64,000 bases of DNA, from assembly GCF_029784135.1 (NCBI RefSeq), contig NC_073746.1, positions 102,750,515 to 102,814,514 of the forward strand, read 5' to 3'. The DNA is from Toxorhynchites rutilus septentrionalis. Its lineage: Eukaryota; Arthropoda; Insecta; Diptera; Culicidae. Position numbers and translations under genes: made by a program. Position 1 is the stretch's first letter; every line of letters begins with the position of its first letter. The notes under the pieces are model-generated. The model was not told the origin of the DNA. It ran no database searches and saw nothing but the letters and a program-made list of their open reading frames with translations. Positions 10,839 through 23,000 of the stretch are shown piece after piece.

Positions 10839-11499
10839 AGTAGAGATAATGAAACAATCAGATCAGTAGTATAGTTAAAATAATATTGGTTCTTAGCATT
10901 ATAACTCCTCGGATTCAACATTGAATTATTCCACATACTCAACATTTACTCATACCGTTGGTGTAAGTCACTCCACCATCTCTATGCGATTGTTCGTGAT
11001 ATCGGTAAATCATGTTGCTAAAATTACCAACATTGCAGATTGCCTCTATAAATTCAATTAATTGAAAAAAACACGAACCTGCTGTTTTTCATATCCCAGA
11101 GTATTCTTCAGGAAAAATGTACTGTCATAAACTCTCAACAAATCCAGTGCACCTTTTCCAGACATTTCACTGAATTTTTCCAAACCCATTTGAATTTATC
11201 CGACAACAACTGAAACTATAGACAGAAACGTTTTGACTATTATCAGAAAGGTTAGTAACGCTACATGCAGAGCAACCTGGTGCTTACGTCTAGCTATGCG
11301 GACAAATGTTCATTGAAACAATTGATTGTCCGAATAAATAGACGCAAACGTTATCCAAATGGAAAAAAAAATGTTATAATCCGCAAAATCACCTAGACCC
11401 TCTTTTTGCCGATAATATCCTTCAACTGGACAGATCATTTCATCGGAAATTTGCATGGTTGTGTTTGTAGGCCAAAAAACAACAAAAATGAGTTTCCCA
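10839..11499. other. Unassigned AT-rich stretch after the LINE
   Basis: I see no gene, terminal repeats or RNA gene here. The sequence just after the poly(A) run (GTAGAGATAATG) has no obvious counterpart upstream of the LINE leader. Confidence 0.4.
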
Positions 11500-13330
11500 A
11501 CACTAATGGTGTTGTCGATTACGTCTCCTATGCAATCATGGACAGAATAGTGCAATATATTTGAGTCCTTATATGGTACACCATAGGATTCATGGTGAAA
11601 AATGCACCATTTCTTTTTTTTCACGCCATTCTCAATAGCTTCGAGACAAAAATAAGAAAAAATACTGAAAGTACATCTTACTAAGGTGTGTCAATAAATA
11701 TCTTCAAACAATTTTCATCTAAAAATTGAATTATAAAAAAAAATAAATACGCGGTACAAAATTATTAGATCATCTTCTGTTCTAATTTTTATTTAAACGC
11801 GTTCGTATGTGTCTTTTTTCTACATGTGGCGTAATGTTTTCCTGAATTTTTAAGAGCATTGCGAGACACAAAAATAATTTTTCTGCATTTTTATTTTTAT
11901 TTTCCTGAAATCGATTATTTTATTGTATTCGTAGTTTTCAATTGTAAGATTAAAATTAAAAAATAATAATAATTTGGATTTTTCAAGTGTTGTTCTCATT
12001 GATCCGAATGATCTTTCCACAAGGACTTTATTTTTTCTCACAGAGGTCTATCGTACTGCTGACTCCTATGAATTTGGTAAACCATCTAAATCCAATGTAC
12101 AGATAATCTTATATATTTTTAAGATACGAGAAAAAAATCTTTGTGCAGCACAATGCTCTAAATATACCGACAAAATTTTGACATATAAAAAATAAAATTC
12201 AAATAAATATTAGAGCAGGACTGGGTCTCTAAATTCAAAATAAATTAAAAATGCCCAAAGGCCAAAACATTATTTGTTTTCGCGCAATTCTCTTAAAAAT
12301 TCAAGAAAAAATTACGCTACATGTGGAAAAAATAACACGTACGAACGCATCAAAATAAAAATAAGAGCAAAAGTGGGTCTCAAAGTGATATTTTTTTTCA
12401 AAATTTCGAAATGCCTGAAAATATATATAATTTTTTTGTACCGAAAAAAACACTAAAAATTCTAAAAAAAACCACATATACCTAAAAAAGACGTAGAAAG
12501 AAATTTGAATACAAACTAAAGTAGTACTGAATCTCAAAATAAAAAAATAAAAATTAAATTTAAAATTGAAATATTTTAAATCTTTTTTACCATTTGATTT
12601 TTTTATGGAAAAATTGTATGAAAATATTGATCGATACACCTTAGTAAGATGTACTTTCAGTTTTTTTCTTATTTTTGTCTCGAAGCTATTGAGCATGGCG
12701 TGAAAACAACGAAAAGGTGTATTTTTCACCATAGATCCTATGGTGTACCATATAAGGACTCAAATATATAATACTACTGTCAAAATGTTTTATTTAGTAC
12801 CTTATACAATATTTTCCAAACAGCTGGTGATTTGGTTTGGGGGCACTTTTCACTCCCTTACCCAGCCAGACCCTTTGGAAATATAAAACAAAATATTTTT
12901 TTGTACCGCACAAAACTGAAAAAAATCTGAAAAAAAATCACACATATCTTGAAAAGCCGTAGGAACACATTTAAATACGAATCAGTAGTACTGAATCTCT
13001 AAATCCCAAAAAAATTTTTTTCTAAATTTCAATATTTTTTTTTTGGTACCCAAATTTTTGATTATTTTTCTTGATACACCGTAGTGAGATGCACTTTCAG
13101 TTTTTTTTTCAAATTTTATCTCGAAGCTTTTGAAAATGGTGTGAAATAACGAAAAAGTACGTTTTTCAGTATAGATCCTATGTTAAACCACATAGGAGTT
13201 CAAAAATACGCCAAATTTCGTATTCAATATCCTATACAATATTTGCCATACTGCTGGTGATTTGGTTCGGGGGCGCTTTTTACTCCTTTACCCGGCCAGG
13301 TCCTCTATCGGGCATTTCTCGTCATAAATT
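11500..13330. repeat. AT-rich foldback region with inverted and direct copies
   Basis: 11555-11705 and 12636-12765 are inverted copies of one another (ATATGGTACACCATAGGAT, CTCGAAGCTATTGAG, CTTACTAAGGTGTG). A further direct copy of 12630-12890 lies at 13070-13320; both end in CTGGTGATTTGGTT followed by a TACCC(A/G)GCCAG segment. The centre is a run of A/T-rich inverted sequences. There is no coding potential. It is best explained as a foldback or MITE-like element with a partial tandem duplication. Exact termini are not resolved. Confidence 0.6.
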
Positions 13331-13589
13331 TAAGACATTATTTTCAAATTATTTTGAAATTCGATATAATCATACAAATAATCGAAATAAACATGTTAGC
13401 ATCGTAGCATCGACCTTAAACAGTATAAAACTATTTGCGCAAAAGATTCAAAATGAAGCTCGTAGTCTAAAAAAACTTTTTGTTCCTTCATATTTTTGAA
13501 GTTTTGGCAATAGATAATTTGTTCTAGAAAGGACTACGTCTAAGCGCGGGCTATATGGGGGGTAAAATGAAAACCTAAACACAGAACAT

Positions 13590-14330
13590 ACAGCAGAACA
13601 TAACTTCCTTAATAGATCGGAAAGATGTTTGCATCAATTGATAGGAAATATTTCCACGCACAATTGATCACAATTGATAAAATGTTATTTTCCATGAGAT
13701 AAACAATTGAATAACTGTAGAAAGTCAAGCGAAACACCCTAACTGCTACGATTTGATTGACCTGATTTACGGTTTCCCCAACACGGACGTCAAAACCAAG
13801 GAGCCTAGGGAAATCGCCATTGCAAATAAATGCAAGTAGGGGAACTTTTGCTCCCACCGGAATGTGTTTCCCTAACACCTACTTCTAAACTGAGGAGCCT
13901 GGAAAAATCGTCATTTTGGATACTAGAGATAGTATAAAAAGTACAAGTTGAAGTTGAAGTTTTTGCACTCCGGTATGTGTGTCTAACACGGACTATGAAA
14001 GCGGATACGAACACAACGCTTTGACTCGGTTATTCAAAACAGCATTGAGGGATATGCCTTCATATCTTCTGCTCACTGAATTTCTTGTATGCGTAGAATG
14101 ATAATTAGACAAAATGCTGTTATCAAATTTACTTGTAACGAAGAACATTATCTATTACAATGCATGAATTGGTGTTACATGGCATTTGATTAAATTCTTT
14201 ACTTCCAAACAAATATGTTGAATTTAATTGAGTTAGAAAATTGTTTCATTCAATCAATACAAACAAATGATAACTAAGCCAACGGTAATCCTACGTCAAC
14301 CTTGCACTTATATCATAGATATAATCCACC
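13590..14330 (+). repeat. Repeat family H, degenerate copy H-i, with minisatellite units
   Basis: The left part (13610-13760) is the inverse of 36560-36780 (GATGTTTGCATCAATTGATA, GGAAATATTTC). 13770-13990 holds about two units of the GGGAAATCGCCATTGCAAAT minisatellite found in other H copies. The right end, GGTAATCCTACGTCAACCTTGC near 14285, matches the end of the copy at 44041-45115, including the ATCATAGATATAA flank. The left palindrome was not found, so the copy is incomplete. Confidence 0.55.
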
Positions 14331-14339
14331 CATTTTTTT

Positions 14340-14610
14340 TGAGCCCCTTCACTTCTCCTGCTTGCAACTATTCTAAATTTCAATATTTTTTTCCGTTCAG
14401 TTCTTGTTGTATGCTTTTTTTGCTCGTCGGTCATGTTTTTTACCGCGAAAGAACTTATATAGCGATCGGTTCTGGAATCTGATACGGGATCGACGGTAAA
14501 CATGCTCTTGTCGGTGTACAGGGTTACCGGATTTTTTCGCTTGAGGAAGTTCAAGATTTTCTTACATCGCTCGACTCGGGGCTCCCGGATGCGGTTGGTA
14601 ATCATAGAAG
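14340..14610 (-). pseudogene. Tc1/mariner-like transposase fragment
   Basis: Minus-strand translation gives RCKKILNFLKRKNP followed by TDKSMFTVDPVSDSRTDRYI. This resembles the block around the first catalytic Asp in a widespread insect IS630/Tc1/mariner group, where the motif is commonly SDEK(T/I)FTVD. Here the Asp-Glu has become Asp-Lys. A few residues later VAS..EG echoes the following strand of that fold. The remaining N- and C-terminal parts are not recognisable and no terminal repeats were found. It is a small relic. Confidence 0.45.
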
Positions 14611-14779
14611 TTTTTTTTCCGTGTCCTCGACTTTGCCCCACCCATAGACAAAGGCGAATCAGGATAATTCGTGGAAGTCTAGAAGATTCCAGATAAATCT
14701 GGAAGATTGGCATCGCTGGTTCATATTGATGAGGGTCACTGTTTTCTGCAGGACTACCGTCACCATCAATACAAATCAA

Positions 14780-17730
14780 TCTTTTTCGAAATATAGATGT
14801 TCTTTAAAGGACATCATAAGCACCTGTGTAAACAGACTCTCAGAATACACTGTAAACAATTCAGTGTTATTCGTAGGAAATATCGTATCAAATCTTGAAA
14901 TGTCACTTGTAACATGACATGAGTTAGAATCAAGCTTGTTTTTTGTTTGATTGAAGAATATTTAAACTGCTATCAAAAAAGAAATTGCAATAATTAAAAA
15001 AACAATACACCAACACAAGATGTATGGATTTGTATGAATTTGAGAAAATAATGAAATAAAGATGGAAATATACAAATGAAAAAAAATGGTATCAATGGTA
15101 ATCTGTTATTTGATATTTAATTCAAGATTATATAGCAAATTGTATGGTAAAGATGAAAAATATTATGTTTTATGTACACAAAATTTTCGTTCTTCAGTTT
15201 ATACACAATCCTTTCCTACAAGGGATAGACAAACAGAGAAGCTAAAAATGGCATTTTTGTAATTTTGTCATGTTTATCTGACCTCGAAAAATTTACTTAT
15301 TTAGATGCAACTGGTTGGATTTGATGGGGAAATTCTGATTGAAACTGTTTGATTTTGAGGTGACTGGTCGACACCGGAGATTTTCCGTAATACGGAGAGT
15401 TGGAAGTTGGAAGCGAAAATTTTTGATTCTATTTTTTCCTTGTAATATATGAATAGAATATATTTATTGATTTATGAAACCAGAACTAGTAGTATGGTTC
15501 TTTTCGTCTATTCCCTGTATAGCATGGTTTTGATATTGAGATTTCTTTATTCAGGAGGCTAAAATTTGTTCATAGTTTTATCTCGACTCGGGCCAAAACA
15601 GCAGCAAAGTTAATTTATGGAAAAATTAATGATAAAATTACCGATAATCCACGTGAAGGTCAAGCCTATTTTTGAATGCGAGTCCTGGCCTCTCACGAAT
15701 TCAAGCATAACAATTTTCAAACCAGAAACTTATCTACCCCAATAATCTAAGCAGCTGAAACAGCACATTTGAGGCTGGAAGTGCTTTTTCCAATTCATTA
15801 TGCATTTTGGTTGGATTTTATAGCGTGCATAAATTAATTGTGCCAGGCCGGGTCACAACGATCACCATCCATTTTATGAGCCAATCGCTAATTTGCAATC
15901 GCCAAACTACTGGATTCCAAATGTCAACCCGTTCGAAATAATCGCTAATTGCATTTTCGCTGGTGTTCAGTACAATCACATATACCCCCAATAATTGCAT
16001 TCACATTATAGTAGCGACAGCCAGCTGAAGGGACTCGCGTTAAACGATGGAGTAATATTACTCTATGCTGTATATGCCTACAGTGTCCGACTAATCCATG
16101 GGTGATTTATCCACTTCCGAAATTCGTCGCATGCACGGCAAACAAATACATGCGCACTAGACAGTATGCTCGGCTAGAAAAAAAAACTCCTGAATCAAAC
16201 AACTCTCTTTCTCTTGAATCAATTCTTGAATTCGTTTGTGTGCGTGCGTTTCCCATCGGAACAACGTGACCTTCCGTATCGACCATCAAAATTCACTTCT
16301 TCACACCATACATCCGAAAGCTATTCTGTGTCTCAAAAGGATAACCAGCAGCTTCGGCTTTTGCGTTCCTCCAATTTTCGCCGAAACGCCAGAAGATCCC
16401 CCTCACACAAAAAAGGGGATGAAGAAAGAATAAAATTTTAAATATTCATCGCCCTTCCTTTCCATAAGACGGATTGGACCGACTTACGGAGTTGGGTTTT
16501 TCCGTTCTTTCGGCCGAAGAAAAGTCACAGCTCGGCATGTCGCAGGTGTTCAACTAAATACATAATCCAAGAGTCTTAATTTTTTTTCCTCCCATTCGCC
16601 GGTAGACTTGCAGAATCGATCGATCGCCGATGAAGCCTGCTGCTTCGCCTGCCTCGAGGGCGCCATCCAGCTAGCCAACATGAGTAGTAAGGCACACGCG
16701 AAACGGAGCAGACAACGGAACACGTCACCACGTCACGGTTATGTACAGCAGCAGCAGCCGTAAAACGCCGTATAATCATCATCGTCATCAATAAATAAAA
16801 GCGTCATTCTTCGCCGTCATTGTCCTAGTGGATCTTTCGCTTGGAGAGATGGAGAGAAGAGCAGCAATGCTGACAATGAAGACCCGGCAACCTCATACTG
16901 CATGCATGGCATGTTTCATTGCTTGCTTACCCCCCATCTCCACCCACACCATACTTCAGTAGCTAAAAGGTGAGACAGAAATCGGAAGGCATTAAAAAAG
17001 CGCCGGCTAACATGCATCAGTGTTAGTGGCGGAAAATGAACCACTCCGAGGAGCCCATGAACAGAGTGGAAAATGCAGTAATAAGACACAGTATGACTGA
17101 TGATTGTGTCCTGTCTGAAAACACAGAGGCTCCTTAGAGACTCTAAACTGAAACGGTATCTAAACATGAGTAATGGTAATCGTTTTATGAAATATTTGAT
17201 GATATCGAATATGAATAGTACCCATTTCAGATATTTAACTTTGTGTTTCAAGTTTCAATCTGTATACAATTCGAGGAAATGTTATGGACATTCTGTCTTT
17301 TTCGCTTTAATGGTTGTCATTAGCATTTCATCTGTTCAGCATCGGTGTTACTGTTATAATGTATGAAAAATGGGTAAAATTTACAAAAAATTAAAAGGGC
17401 GTGTGCATTTTAGCATAAACAAATATTTACGAAAATACGTCATTTTCAAAAGCAATTCGCAATTCTCTCGCAACGATATGGTGGGTCTGTCAAAACGAAC
17501 CAAGCGCCAAAAACATTATTTTGAGATATTTCAATTTGAAGTTTGAGCTCCTAATTGCCCGTTGCTGATCAATCTATTATTTTATCGTTCACGTGTTACA
17601 AACAGGATGTCTTCAAACAAATGACCTTTAGTTTTGGTAAAAATACACTCAGTTCACTTTGGCAGATGAAAGTGAAAGATTATGGTTTTCAGTTCAGTGT
17701 GGTTGGATGCACTGTTAGTCTGAATCGTAA
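14780..17730. other. Long stretch without recognised features
   Basis: I find no coding exon with splice signals, no terminal inverted repeats and no RNA genes. 16200-16900 is less AT-rich and could be host regulatory or intronic sequence. Nothing allows a specific call. Confidence 0.4.
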
Positions 17731-17733
17731 CTA

Positions 17734-19023
17734 AAGGGTGTGTCACATCAAATTGCATCACGGAAAAAACGCTGTAGAAATATAATTTCTAGGAATTATA
17801 TCTTCAGCTTTCGCTTATAATCAGATAAGAGTGTATAGATCACGTTGGCCATGCTTCACTGTCAATATTTCGTAAATTTGGAAAAATGTCGTCGAACTAA
17901 AAAAAAGCGTCGTAAATTAATCCTGTGCACTCATTTCGAGAATCCGGAGTTGTCACATCGGGACATCGGTAAGATGCTGGGAATCGTCCAATCCACGGTC
18001 AGCAGAGTACTAAAACGATACTTCGAGAACCTAACCATCGACCGGAAGGTGAAAAACGGCAAAAATGGATGCTCCGTCAGTGAAAAAGATCACAAGCGCG
18101 TAGTTAAACAGTTTAGCCGAGAAGTTCGGTCCGGGATGTCGCCAATAAGCTGAATTTGTCAAGTTCATTTGTCCAGCGGACCAAGCAGCGGGAAGGCCTG
18201 CGTACATACAAGGTTCAGAAGGCTCCTAACCGCGACGAAAGGCAAAACATGGTGGGGAAGACGCGAGCCCGGAAGCTGTACACCGAAATGCTGACGAAGC
18301 CGCATTGCCTGGTGATGGACGACGAAACCTACGTCAAAGCGGACTTTCGTCAGCTGCCGGGCCTGTTGTTCTTCCCGCAGAAGACAAATTCAGCGTTCCG
18401 GAGGAGATTCGCAAGCAGAAACTATCCAAGTTTGCCAAAAAGTACATGGTGTGGCAAGCGATCTGCTCTTGCGGAAAGCGGAGCGCCCCCTTCGTGATGA
18501 CCGGCACGGTAAACGGGCAGGTTTACCTTAAGGAGTGCCTACAGAAGCGCTTACTACCACTATTGAAGCAGCACGAGGGCCCGACCATCTTCTGGCCGGA
18601 TCTCGCTTCGTGCCACTATTCAAAGGACGTGTTGGAGTGGTACGAAGCCAACAGGGTCACCTTCGTGCCAAAGGAAATGAACCCGCCCAACGCGCCGGAG
18701 CTTAGATATAGAGAAATATTGGGCGATTATGAAGCAGGCCCTCCGGAAGAACCCAAAAGTTGTCAAATCGGAGGCGGACTTCAAGAGAAAATGGATATCT
18801 GTTCAAAAAAAAACTACAACCTGACGTTGTACAGAACCTTATGGACGGGGTAAAGAGGAAGGTGCGAGCATACGGGCTTGGGCTCGAAGTACGAATAAAA
18901 AGAAAATGCCAAAAGTTGTTTAATAGTTTTTATTTTACTGTCTAAAATTTTCAAAAGGATCGGTCTACTGGGGTAATTTCTACAGCGTTTTTTCCGTGAT
19001 GCTATTTGATGTGACACACCCTT
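17734..19023 (+). mobile_element. ITmD37E-type Tc1/mariner transposon
   Basis: Near-perfect terminal inverted repeats of about 46 bp begin AAGGGTGTGTCACATCAAAT on the left and read the same inward from 19023, with one T/A difference near position 21. The element is flanked by TA at 17732-17733 and 19024-19025, the duplication expected for this superfamily. Length is 1290 bp, normal for a complete copy. The transposase inside is frameshifted, but the ends look functional. Confidence 0.9.
17845..18945 (+). pseudogene. DD37E transposase, frameshifted
   Basis: The gene is spread over several frames. 17845-18153 carries a helix-turn-helix (SHRDIGKMLGIVQSTVSRVL). 18156-18380 carries the first catalytic Asp in VMDDETYVKADF. 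18380-18700 carries the second in WPDLASCHYSKDVLEWYE and then NPPNAPEL. The third residue survives in the DNA at about 18710 (ATAGAGAAATATTGG reads IEKYW in another frame) but sits behind a small deletion. In the undamaged family the last two residues are 37 apart. The tail (KLQPDVVQNLMDGVKRKVRA) reads in yet another frame to 18945. At least three indels make it non-functional. Confidence 0.85.
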
Positions 19024-19025
19024 TA

Positions 19026-19580
19026 TAATTATAATATCAAAATGGTTGAAGAAACTTATGATTATTCGTGGCTGGTCAGGCCAAATCGATATCAACAATT
19101 TTTTGGTCATTAGGAACCAGGTTCATGAAGAATTCATGGTTTACAGGAGGTGCACATTTCGTCAGATGTAGAATGTCGTTGAACTTCGCACGAGAAGTGT
19201 TGAGCCCATTTGGGTGTAAACTTTCTGGTTCTAAAATGTTATGATCGAAGAAAATAAAAAAAAAGTTCAGCCAAAGTGAACCAAGTTAAAAAATGTCACC
19301 TAGAATATTATTGCTTCCTAAAATACGGAAGTTGTAACTAAGTCTTTCGCAATAACATAACACTACTTTTCATGCTGTGACCACACATCTTCGTCTATTT
19401 CGGATTCAGAGTCTTCAGGAAAATGAAAAAATAAAATTTTGTAGATGCTAGACGCGCAAAACTTCGTTCTCTTTGCAGCCAGAGCGAACCAAGTACATAC
19501 TAACTATTGAAATAATATCATTACACAACACATTAGTATCTTGTAACGGTTCTTGACTAATTTCATAAACGGTATATATA
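19026..19580. other. Unassigned stretch between two transposons
   Basis: No coding sequence, inverted termini or RNA gene recognised. Confidence 0.4.
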
Positions 19581-19583
19581 TTA

Positions 19584-21197
19584 GAGTGCCAATGAAAATT
19601 GCCATCTCTAATTTTCAAAGCGAACTTGATTAAAAATGTTGATTTCCACGAAAAATTACCCTATGCAAAATATCAGCTCAATCGGACTTCATATACTAGT
19701 ATACTAGTTCATATACTAGTGTCGCACAGCGGTCAAAGTTTTAGGTTTTTGGAAACCGAAAAATCACCCAAGGGGGGAGTAAAGGAAATCGGGGTTTTCG
19801 AAAAAAAATGTTTGAGGAAGGGAGGAGCCCTAGGCTGATTTTTCGGTTTTCAAAAAACTCAAACTTTGACCGCTTTGCGACACTAGTAAATGAAGTCCGA
19901 TTGAGCTGACATTTTACATAGGACGGATTTCACGCCAACTCGTCTTAGGAGTTGGCAGCACCATATCAGATTGCAGTGAAACGTTTTGGGTGTGAAGATA
20001 TTGGTCATTTAAGCAACTTTTCATACTTGAAATATTCCAAAAATAATTGGACCACTTTTTGAAAAGGGCCAAAGTTTTTTTTAATTTTTTTTCAAAAATT
20101 CCTATCTCAAAAACTATAAGACTTACAAAATTTTGATCTAAGAAGAAATTGTAGGATTGAAATTGTCAAATTTTCATAAAAAAATATTTAAAAATTTATT
20201 GCTTTTAATTTACACAAAAATTTTTTTTTCAAAAACTCAAATTAAATTTTCTCAAAAATGTATTTTTTTTAAATTCTCAAAAAAATTGTGTGAATAGCCC
20301 GTACAATTATCAACAAGTCGTCCATACATCCAAAGATGGGCACTTTTACAGGAAAAAAGTTTTTCTAACAACAACTTTTTTATATTTTCCTTGAAAAAAA
20401 TACAACTTATCCTAATTTTGTTTAAAGTCAAGATAGCAATATAGTTTAATCGACAAAGTTTTAGATCTTGTTAAAATATAAACTTTTGTCGAAGACGTCA
20501 ACTTTTTATCTTTTATAGTTTTTAGAATATAAGTCAGTTTTGTATGAAGACTCCTGAAAAAAATAATGTTTTGCTCGAAACATTTATGTGTGTAAATTCT
20601 CACGTTTGACATGTTTTTGACATGTTTCTAAATAGAGAAAAGTTTGCAGAGCATTCAAAATGCGATAATTTATACATAAAAATGTAACAAATTGAACATT
20701 GTTAGCATTTTTTCGAAAAAAAACATGAAAAAGTTTTTATTCGAAAAACTTTTTCCATGTAAATGTGCCCATCGTTCGATTTATGGAAAACTTTTTGGAA
20801 CTTTAGAGGCATATGTTTGCGAGAAAATTAATTTTAATTTTCAAAATATTTTTTTTTCAATGAAATTTTTTTTCTCAAAAAATTCTTTGATAATTTTTAA
20901 AGAAAACCAAAATAATTTCACTATTCACACAAATTTTTTGAGAATTTAAAAAATTTTGGCCCTTTTTAAAAAGTAGTCTAATTATTTTTGGAATATTTCA
21001 AGTATGCAAAGTTGCTTAAATGACCAATATCTTTACACCCAAAACGTTTCACTGCAATCTGAAATGGTGCTGCCAATGACCAGTTGAGTTGGCGTGAAAT
21101 CCGTCATAGGGTAGTTTTTCGTGGGAATCAACATTTTTAATCAAGTTCGCTTTGAAAATTCGAGGGTCACTTTTTTCTCATACATCCATTGGCACTC
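19584..21197. mobile_element. Long foldback element, GAGTGCCAATG termini
   Basis: The termini GAGTGCCAATG and CATTGGCACTC are flanked by TA on both sides (19582-19583, 21198-21199). Arms run hundreds of bases inward; for example 19920-20110 is mirrored by 20940-21120 (CGGATTTCACGCCAACT, GCAGTGAAACGTTTTGGGTG, TATTCCAAAAATAATT). A smaller foldback (GCGGTCAAAGTTT...AAACTTTGACCGC) occupies 19720-19890 in the left arm only, so it is probably a nested insertion. The centre is A/T-rich. No coding sequence. Confidence 0.75.
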
Positions 21198-21211
21198 TAA
21201 TATATACATTG

Positions 21212-21770
21212 GGGTGGCAATGGATATATGGAAAAAAAATCATCATCGAATTTCAAAAACCGACCATGTACATTTTGTTTATTGGTCCAAAAAATTATCT
21301 GTGCGCAGTTTCAGCTCAATCGGACATGATTTAGGAGTGCCTCAAAGCGCTCAAAGTTTTGATTTTTTGACCCTCTAAAATCTTCCAAGGAGGGAGTAAA
21401 GGAAATAAAAGGAAACATCGAGATCTGGTGTCATCTCGAAAAAAAAATTTTGGACGAAAATCGACCTTTTGGGACTAGGTGGAAAAAATAATTATCGAAT
21501 TTAAAGAACCGACCATGTACATTTTGTTTATTGGCCCAAAAAATGGCCTGTACAAAATTTCAGCTCAATCGTCTCGACGTTTCATGCATTTTTAAGTTAT
21601 TTAGCATCCAAAAAAAATTTCCATTTCCCAAATTTCCTTTACTGCCCTCTTGGAAGATTTTCGAGGATGAAAAAATCAAAACTTTGAGAGCTTCGAGGCA
21701 CCCCTAAATTATGTCCGATTGAGCTGAAACTTGGTTCGTTTTGGTAGAACCCCAACCGTATATTAAAATG
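21212..21770. repeat. Relic of a related foldback family
   Basis: GGGTGGCAATGGATATATGG at the left resembles the start of the neighbouring foldback. The segment AAAACCGACCATGTACATTT recurs at 21507 and near 32487. The same 'lowercase logic' of inverted arms is seen here (TTTTGATTTTTTGACCCTC against GAGGATGAAAAAATCAAAAC), so this is likely a degraded palindromic element. Boundaries are approximate. Confidence 0.45.
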
Positions 21771-21779
21771 GTTTTCTGT

Positions 21780-23000
21780 CTGTCTTTCTGATTCTAATGG
21801 ACTCAAAGATTACTGATCGACGGGAAAATTTGTATGTAGAAGTTTTTGGGGCCGAGCAAGGTTCATATGAATGAAACCAAATTTGGCATGTGAAGATTTT
21901 AGGGTGTAACAAATATTTTCACGGTGGTTGGACACTCCCCCCACTCTCTGAGGGGGAGCTGCCATACAAATGAAACACTAATTTCTGCATAACTAGAGAA
22001 CTAATCAAGTAAATGGAACCAAATTTGGCCTATTAAGGGGCAACAAAAGTTTCTATGGTGATTTCACACTCCTTCCCCTCTTGAAAAACGGGCGAGGGGG
22101 AGGGGGGGATTTGAGGCATACCTTCAAGAACAAATCAAGTAAATAGAACCAAACTTGGTATGTGGAAGTTTTTTTTTATCCCATTTATTTATTTAAGGCT
22201 CATTAGCATTTTAGATGTAACAGAGCCGAATTTTAATCGTGTACATGTCACATGGTTATCATACCTATAATTAACACATTACACAGTTTTCATTCGCCAG
22301 TATTCCTTCTATACCATTACATATGGTACATTCACACAGTAGCCATTTAGGCGTAAGAATATTCTTTCTGTTCTTCCATTATTCAGTTGGACCACCGGAC
22401 AGCGGAGACAGTTGATTGATCATTGTTGAGTTATTTATAGAACAGCAGCCCGATGTTTCTTGCAGAGCAGAGCAGTTGTATGGATGAATCGATCTCCATC
22501 GCTGATGATTGTTGTGTGGACGTAGCTATTCTGTAACAACACAAAGATGGTCAAATGAGGGCCCTGAGTTTTGAACTCACGATCGATCGCTTACTAAGCG
22601 AACGCGCAACCAATGTGGCTACGGAGACCCCCAAATATGTGGAAGTTTTAGAGGGCATAAAATGATTCTATGGTGGTTCGACACTCCCCTCCACTCTCAA
22701 AAAGGTGAGGGGGAGTGGTTTGCATAACTTAAGACGGAACCAATTTTGGCATGCGGGAGTTTTAGGGGGTATGGAATGATTCTTTGGTGATTTGACACTC
22801 CTCCTTCCTCTCCAAGGGGATGGGTATTTATGCATAACTCGAGAAATAATAGAGCAAATGTAACCAAAATTGGAATGTGAGGATTTTACAGTGCCATAAA
22901 TGTTCCTACGATGGTATGACACCACTCCCTTCTCTGGAAGGGGGTTCTCATAAAAATATCACACGTATTTCAACCAACCGTATTCGAACCAAACATGACA
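21780..23000. repeat. Degenerate tandem repeat, units about 110-130 bp
   Basis: Successive imperfect units share AACCAAATTTGGCATGTGAA, GATTTTAGGGTGTAACAAAT, a GGTGATT(T/C)GACACTCC block and a GGGGGAG(G/T) stretch followed by GCATAACT. Five or more units can be followed before and after a SINE at 22173-22635. One inverted partial copy lies at 1940-2200. No protein is encoded. It may be part of a larger mobile element, but no termini were found. Confidence 0.6.
22173..22635 (-). mobile_element. tRNA-derived SINE with LINE-like 3' tail (copy 1)
   Basis: On the minus strand the 5' end reads as a tRNA-like promoter, with box A TAGCCACATTGG and box B GTGAGTTCAAAACTC. The 3' end has the hairpin arms GGCTC and GAGCC followed by TTAAATAAATAAAT and an A tail. 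A 14-bp target duplication, TATGTGGAAGTTTT, lies at 22159-22172 and 22636-22649. Length is about 463 bp, long for a SINE. It splits a unit of the surrounding tandem repeat. Pol III transcription from the internal boxes is expected from the family type. Confidence 0.85.

Noticed and set aside
14291..14779. A 162-codon minus-strand frame as an intact gene
   Set aside because: Only its middle resembles transposase; both ends are unrelated sequence, so it was kept as a relic only.
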